Translations under genes and position numbers: made by a program
From: an uncultured Clostridia bacterium
GTDB lineage: Bacteria > Bacillota > Clostridia > Oscillospirales > Acutalibacteraceae
Reading direction: 5' to 3'
Assembly: GCA_946042285.1 (NCBI GenBank)
Contig: CAMGDK010000050.1
Location: 1 to 10,180, forward strand
Length of the DNA: 10,180 bases
Notes under the pieces: model-generated
Told to the model about the DNA's origin: nothing
The model's input: only the letters and a program-made list of their open reading frames with translations
The model's database searches: none
Part shown: in pieces, positions 7,300 through 10,180 of the stretch
Layout: every line of letters begins with the position of its first letter
Position numbering within the stretch: position 1 is the first letter of the stretch

Positions 7300-7949
7300 G
7301 TAGTGTAAGGGATGAAATGATTGAGTCAAATATCGGGCTCGTTCATTCCATAGCAAAAAAATTTATCGGCAGAGGAGCGGATTACGACGATTTGTTTCAA
7401 AGTGGCTGTGTAGGCTTGATAAAGGCAGTTGATAATTTCGACGAGTCAAGAGGCTATGCGTTTTCAACCTATGCCGTTCCCGTAATTATGGGTGAAATCA
7501 AGCGCATATTTCGTGACGGCGGAGCAATTAAGGTCAGCCGCTCGCTCAAGGAAAAGGCAAACAAGGTGCAGGCAAAACGAGATGAATTTGTAAAAAAAGA
7601 AATGCGCGAGCCGACAATTAGCGAGCTTTCGGCAATTTTTGATACATCACCCGAGGAAATGAATGAGCTGTTGAATGTTGTTCAGCCGATATTATCGCTG
7701 AGTTCAAACGGCGAGGACGGTGATGAGTCGATTGATGTTCCGATAGACGAAAGCGATCAGCTTTTTGACAGAATATCTATTGACCAGCTAATGAAAAGGC
7801 TTGACGACACAGAACGCGCAATAGTTGATTTGAGATACTATAAGGGATATACTCAGTCAACCACTGCAAAGCAAATCGGCATATCACAGGTGCAGGTGTC
7901 ACGAAGAGAGAAAAAGCTTTTAATGAAATTAAGAGAATTACTTGAATAA
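7293..7949 (+). CDS. sigF: Forespore sigma factor sigma-F (SpoIIAC), short N-terminus
   Basis: 218 aa sigma-70 family factor that directs early forespore transcription. Region 2 is clear: NIGLVHSIAKKF (13-24), YDDLFQSGCVGLIKAVDNFD (31-50), FSTYAVPVIMGEIKR (57-71) and RDGG (74-77), then VSRSLKEKANK. The region 4 helix-turn-helix is at ~186-212 (YTQSTTAKQIGISQVQVSRREKK). LRYYKGYTQ and SQVQVSR are closer to B. subtilis SigF than to SigG, and position in the spoIIA operon settles the call. B. subtilis SigF has 255 aa; the missing part is the N-terminal helix with its GD-x-x-AR segment ahead of region 2.1. The ATG at 7293 overlaps spoIIAB but has a poor ribosome site. The ATG at 7317 (residue 9) has AAGG six bases upstream and is a real alternative. 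A bidirectional terminator follows. Confidence 0.93.
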   Translation: MVSSVRDEMIESNIGLVHSIAKKFIGRGADYDDLFQSGCVGLIKAVDNFDESRGYAFSTYAVPVIMGEIKRIFRDGGAIKVSRSLKEKANKVQAKRDEFVKKEMREPTISELSAIFDTSPEEMNELLNVVQPILSLSSNGEDGDESIDVPIDESDQLFDRISIDQLMKRLDDTERAIVDLRYYKGYTQSTTAKQIGISQVQVSRREKKLLMKLRELLE

Positions 7950-7953
7950 AAGG

Positions 7954-7990
7954 AAAAGCGGTGCAGTCCAAAAAAACTGCGCCGCTTTTT
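7954..7990. terminator. Bidirectional terminator between convergent sigF and uraA
   Basis: AAAAGCGGTGCAGT (7954-7967) pairs with ACTGCGCCGCTTTT (7976-7989), 14 pairs with one G-T, around an A-rich loop. On the plus strand it is followed by TTTTT, five bases after the sigF stop. Read on the minus strand, the AAAA flank gives a T-run, so the same hairpin can end the upp-uraA transcript. Confidence 0.88.
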
Positions 7991-8015
7991 GTATGTCAAA
8001 TTGAAAGATTTTATG

Positions 8016-9374
8016 TTAAGCCTTTGCTTCCTCTTTGTTTTCCTGTGAGAAATTGAAGTCCTTGCCCGGGAATACTGCATTGAGTACAATACCTGCAATA
8101 GCAGCGATAGCAAGAGCAGAAAGAGTAATGTGGATGCTGCCGATTGAGAATGATACACCTGAGCCGAGACCAAGCGCACATACAAGAATAACTGCAGCGA
8201 TGATTGTATTTCTCGGCTTTGAGAAATCAACCTTGTTCTCAACCATGTTGCGAACACCGATTGCCGAAATCATACCGTAAAGCACGAATGAAATACCGCC
8301 AACGATAGCAGCAGGCATTGAGTTGATGAGTGCTGCGAATTTCGGTGAGAATGAGAATACGATTGCAAAGTATGCCGCAATTCTTACTACTCTCGGATCA
8401 TAAACCTTTGAAAGTGCAAGTACACCTGTGTTTTCACCGTATGTTGTGTTAGCAGGACCGCCGAAGAGTGATGAGAATGTAGTTGCAAGACCGTCACCGA
8501 GGAGTGATCTGTGAAGACCGGGATCAGCGATGAAGTTCTTGCCGCATGTTGCGCTGATAGCGGAAATATCACCGATATGCTCCATCATGGTAGCCAATGC
8601 GATAGGCATGATAGCGATGATTGCCGTGATAGCCTTTGATGAATCATGAACACCGCCGAATACAGTCTGATTCCACTGACTTACAACAGGAATACCAATC
8701 CACTTTGCTTCCTTGACTGCCGTAAAGTCAATAGCGAATGCCTCAACACCGCAAATGTTGCCAACGACACCTGCAACTGCATAAGCACCGATAATACCGA
8801 GAAGGATAGGAACAATCTTAACCATTCCCTTACCGAATACATTAAAGAGAATTACGAGTGCAAGTGCAATAAATGCAAGCCACCAGTTTGTTGAACAGTT
8901 TGATACGGCAGTCGGTGCAAGACCGAGACCGATAGCAATGATGATAGGGCCTGTAACAACAGGTGGGAAGAATTTCATTACCTTGTTGATGCCTACAAGC
9001 TTGATAACAAGTGCAAGTACAAGGTAAACAAGACCTGCGCACGCAACACCAAGGCATGCATAAGGGAGCATTTCCTTGTTAGGTGAGCCGTCCTCAAGCA
9101 TAGGAGCTATTGTTCCGTATCCGCCTAAGAAAGCGAATGATGAGCCGAGGAATGCAGGAACCTGAAACTTTGTGAATAGGTGGAATAAAAGTGTGCCGAG
9201 ACCTGCCATAAGAAGTGTTGTTGACATGTCAAGACCTGTGAGAAGCGGTACAAGTACTGTGGCTCCGAACATTGCAAACATGTGCTGGAAGCCGAGTATT
9301 ACCATTCTTGGTACGCCGAGCTTGCGAGCATCATAGATACCGTCTTCGCCGACAACGATTTTTTCTTTTGCCAT
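8016..9374 (-). CDS. uraA: Uracil permease (NCS2 / UraA-PyrP family)
   Basis: 452 aa polytopic inner-membrane nucleobase:cation symporter of the NCS2 family, with the length and hydrophobic pattern expected for 14 spans. The N-terminal region has the typical GFQHMFAMFGATVLVP (28-43). The substrate-site region carries MMEHIGDIS (263-271), with E265 at the place of E. coli UraA Glu241. GPANTTYGENTGVLALS (306-322) has E314 at the place of Glu290, a residue that favours uracil over xanthine. The position of UraA His245 is Asp269 here. DPGLHRSLLGDGL (284-296) is also family-typical. The start has GAGGT about ten bases upstream on the minus strand. It lies 23 bases after upp in one operon, which supports uracil as substrate: uptake followed by conversion to UMP. 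Confidence 0.93.
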   Translation of the reverse strand: MAKEKIVVGEDGIYDARKLGVPRMVILGFQHMFAMFGATVLVPLLTGLDMSTTLLMAGLGTLLFHLFTKFQVPAFLGSSFAFLGGYGTIAPMLEDGSPNKEMLPYACLGVACAGLVYLVLALVIKLVGINKVMKFFPPVVTGPIIIAIGLGLAPTAVSNCSTNWWLAFIALALVILFNVFGKGMVKIVPILLGIIGAYAVAGVVGNICGVEAFAIDFTAVKEAKWIGIPVVSQWNQTVFGGVHDSSKAITAIIAIMPIALATMMEHIGDISAISATCGKNFIADPGLHRSLLGDGLATTFSSLFGGPANTTYGENTGVLALSKVYDPRVVRIAAYFAIVFSFSPKFAALINSMPAAIVGGISFVLYGMISAIGVRNMVENKVDFSKPRNTIIAAVILVCALGLGSGVSFSIGSIHITLSALAIAAIAGIVLNAVFPGKDFNFSQENKEEAKA

Positions 9375-9397
9375 TTTTTCTTACCTCATATTTATTT

Positions 9398-10030
9398 TTA
9401 TTTTGTTCCGAAGATTCTGTCACCGGCATCTCCGAGTCCGGGGATGATGTAGCAGTCTTCGTTAAGTCTTTCGTCAAGTGCAGCACAGTAAATATCTACA
9501 TCGGGATGAGCACTTTTAAGTGCCTCAAGACCTTCGGGTGCAGCTATCAGGCACATGAAAATAATCTTTCTCGGCCCTCTGAGCTTAATCTGACTGATTG
9601 CATCAATAGCTGAGCCGCCTGTTGCAAGCATTGGGTCAACAACAAAAACATCTCTTTCGTCAATGTCCTTCGGTAGCTTACAGTAGTACTCAACAGGCTG
9701 ATGAGTAGTCTCATCTCTGTAAAGACCGATATGACCGACTCTTGCAGACGGTACAAGCTCAAGACAGCCGTCAACCATGCCGAGACCTGCTCTTAAAATA
9801 GGCACAAAAGCAAGCTTTCTGCCGGCAAGATGTCTGCACCTTGCAGTTCCGCATGGAGTTTCAACATCAATTTCCTCTGTCGGCAAATCTCTTGTCGCCT
9901 CAAAGGTCATGAGCATTGAAATCTCGTTTACAAGCTGGCGGAAGTCCTTAGTGCTTGTCTCGCTTGAGCGAAGAATGCTAAGCTTGTGCTGAATAAGCGG
10001 ATGGTCAAAGATTACAACCCTTCTATCCAT
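9398..10030 (-). CDS. upp: Uracil phosphoribosyltransferase
   Basis: 210 aa, the usual length for the family. The enzyme converts uracil and PRPP into UMP and pyrophosphate in pyrimidine salvage. The PRPP-binding loop is VVDPMLATGGSA (130-141). The uracil-binding C-terminal segment is YIIPGLGDAGDRIFGT (194-209), complete to the end. FVPILRAGLGM (75-85) and the GLYRDETT (102-109) arm are also family signatures. GGAGG sits about eight bases before the ATG (minus strand, 10028-10030), which fixes the start. It is the first gene of a two-gene operon with uraA. The leader is too short to hold a PyrR-type attenuator, so regulation, if any, is at initiation. Confidence 0.97.
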   Translation of the reverse strand: MDRRVVIFDHPLIQHKLSILRSSETSTKDFRQLVNEISMLMTFEATRDLPTEEIDVETPCGTARCRHLAGRKLAFVPILRAGLGMVDGCLELVPSARVGHIGLYRDETTHQPVEYYCKLPKDIDERDVFVVDPMLATGGSAIDAISQIKLRGPRKIIFMCLIAAPEGLEALKSAHPDVDIYCAALDERLNEDCYIIPGLGDAGDRIFGTK

Positions 10031-10061
10031 TATTCAATCCTCCAAATAATTTATTTTTAAG

Positions 10062-10091
10062 ATTTTATCATAATATGCCGTATTTAATCAA
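10062..10091 (-). promoter_or_regulatory. Candidate sigma-A promoter of upp-uraA
   Basis: On the minus strand TTGATT (plus coordinates 10086-10091) and TAAAAT (10062-10067) are 18 bases apart, inside a very A+T-rich stretch. Transcription would start about 25 bases before the upp ATG. Both boxes deviate from consensus, and other A+T-rich hexamers nearby could serve. I see no gene in the remaining 10092-10180. Confidence 0.45.
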
Positions 10092-10180
10092 GAAAAGTAA
10101 CATTATTGTAATTATTTGTAGCACAATCATCATATTTTAACAAAAATCATTTCAATTTATAACAAAATACACTCTTGAAA

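Noticed and set aside
6886..7356. 156-residue antisense open frame across spoIIAB
   Set aside because: It lies opposite a well-conserved spoIIAB reading frame, and the product has no recognisable domain or ribosome site.
10031..10180. Possible PyrR attenuator or riboswitch ahead of upp
   Set aside because: The predicted leader is only about 25 bases, and I see no strong hairpin with a T-run on the minus strand.

Overview
The window reads as an ordinary chromosomal segment of an endospore-forming, low-to-mid GC Gram-positive bacterium. Class Clostridia fits best, and possibly the Ruminococcus/Oscillospirales side of it, although that finer placement is only an impression from protein style. 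The signs are a complete spoIIA sporulation operon, a tRNA-sensing T-box leader in front of valS, strong AGGAGG-type ribosome binding sites and intrinsic terminators with U-tracts. No mobile element, CRISPR array, tRNA or rRNA gene was seen.

Layout, left to right. (1) The 3' end of a multi-membrane-segment transporter of MFS/GPH type runs in from the left edge. It overlaps by 4 bases a gene for a single-pass, surface-exposed BspA-like leucine-rich-repeat protein, and a hairpin terminator at 2327-2358 closes this pair. (2) A good vegetative promoter (TTGACA-17-TAATAT) drives a T-box leader (about 2411-2648). The proposed specifier codon is GUA, and the leader has a UGGU acceptor-pairing bulge and a terminator/antiterminator switch. 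It controls valS, whose stop overlaps the start of folC (TAATG), so folate polyglutamylation should share the valyl-tRNA signal. FolC is unusually compact at 366 aa. A 12-bp hairpin with a T-run ends this unit. (3) Directly after that terminator, with almost no room for a separate promoter, lies spoIIAA-spoIIAB-sigF with overlapping ends: the anti-anti-sigma factor, the anti-sigma kinase and the forespore sigma factor. The sigma factor lacks about 30-40 N-terminal residues compared with Bacillus sigma-F. (4) A bidirectional terminator at 7954-7990 separates this from a convergent minus-strand operon, upp-uraA (uracil phosphoribosyltransferase and uracil permease), which captures and salvages uracil. 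Its promoter is proposed at 10062-10091.

Nothing here looks like an undescribed system. The points most worth a second look are the T-box-governed valS-folC unit, the terminator hairpin abutting the spoIIAA ribosome binding site, the shortened SigF and FolC proteins, and the co-translated transporter/LRR surface-protein pair.
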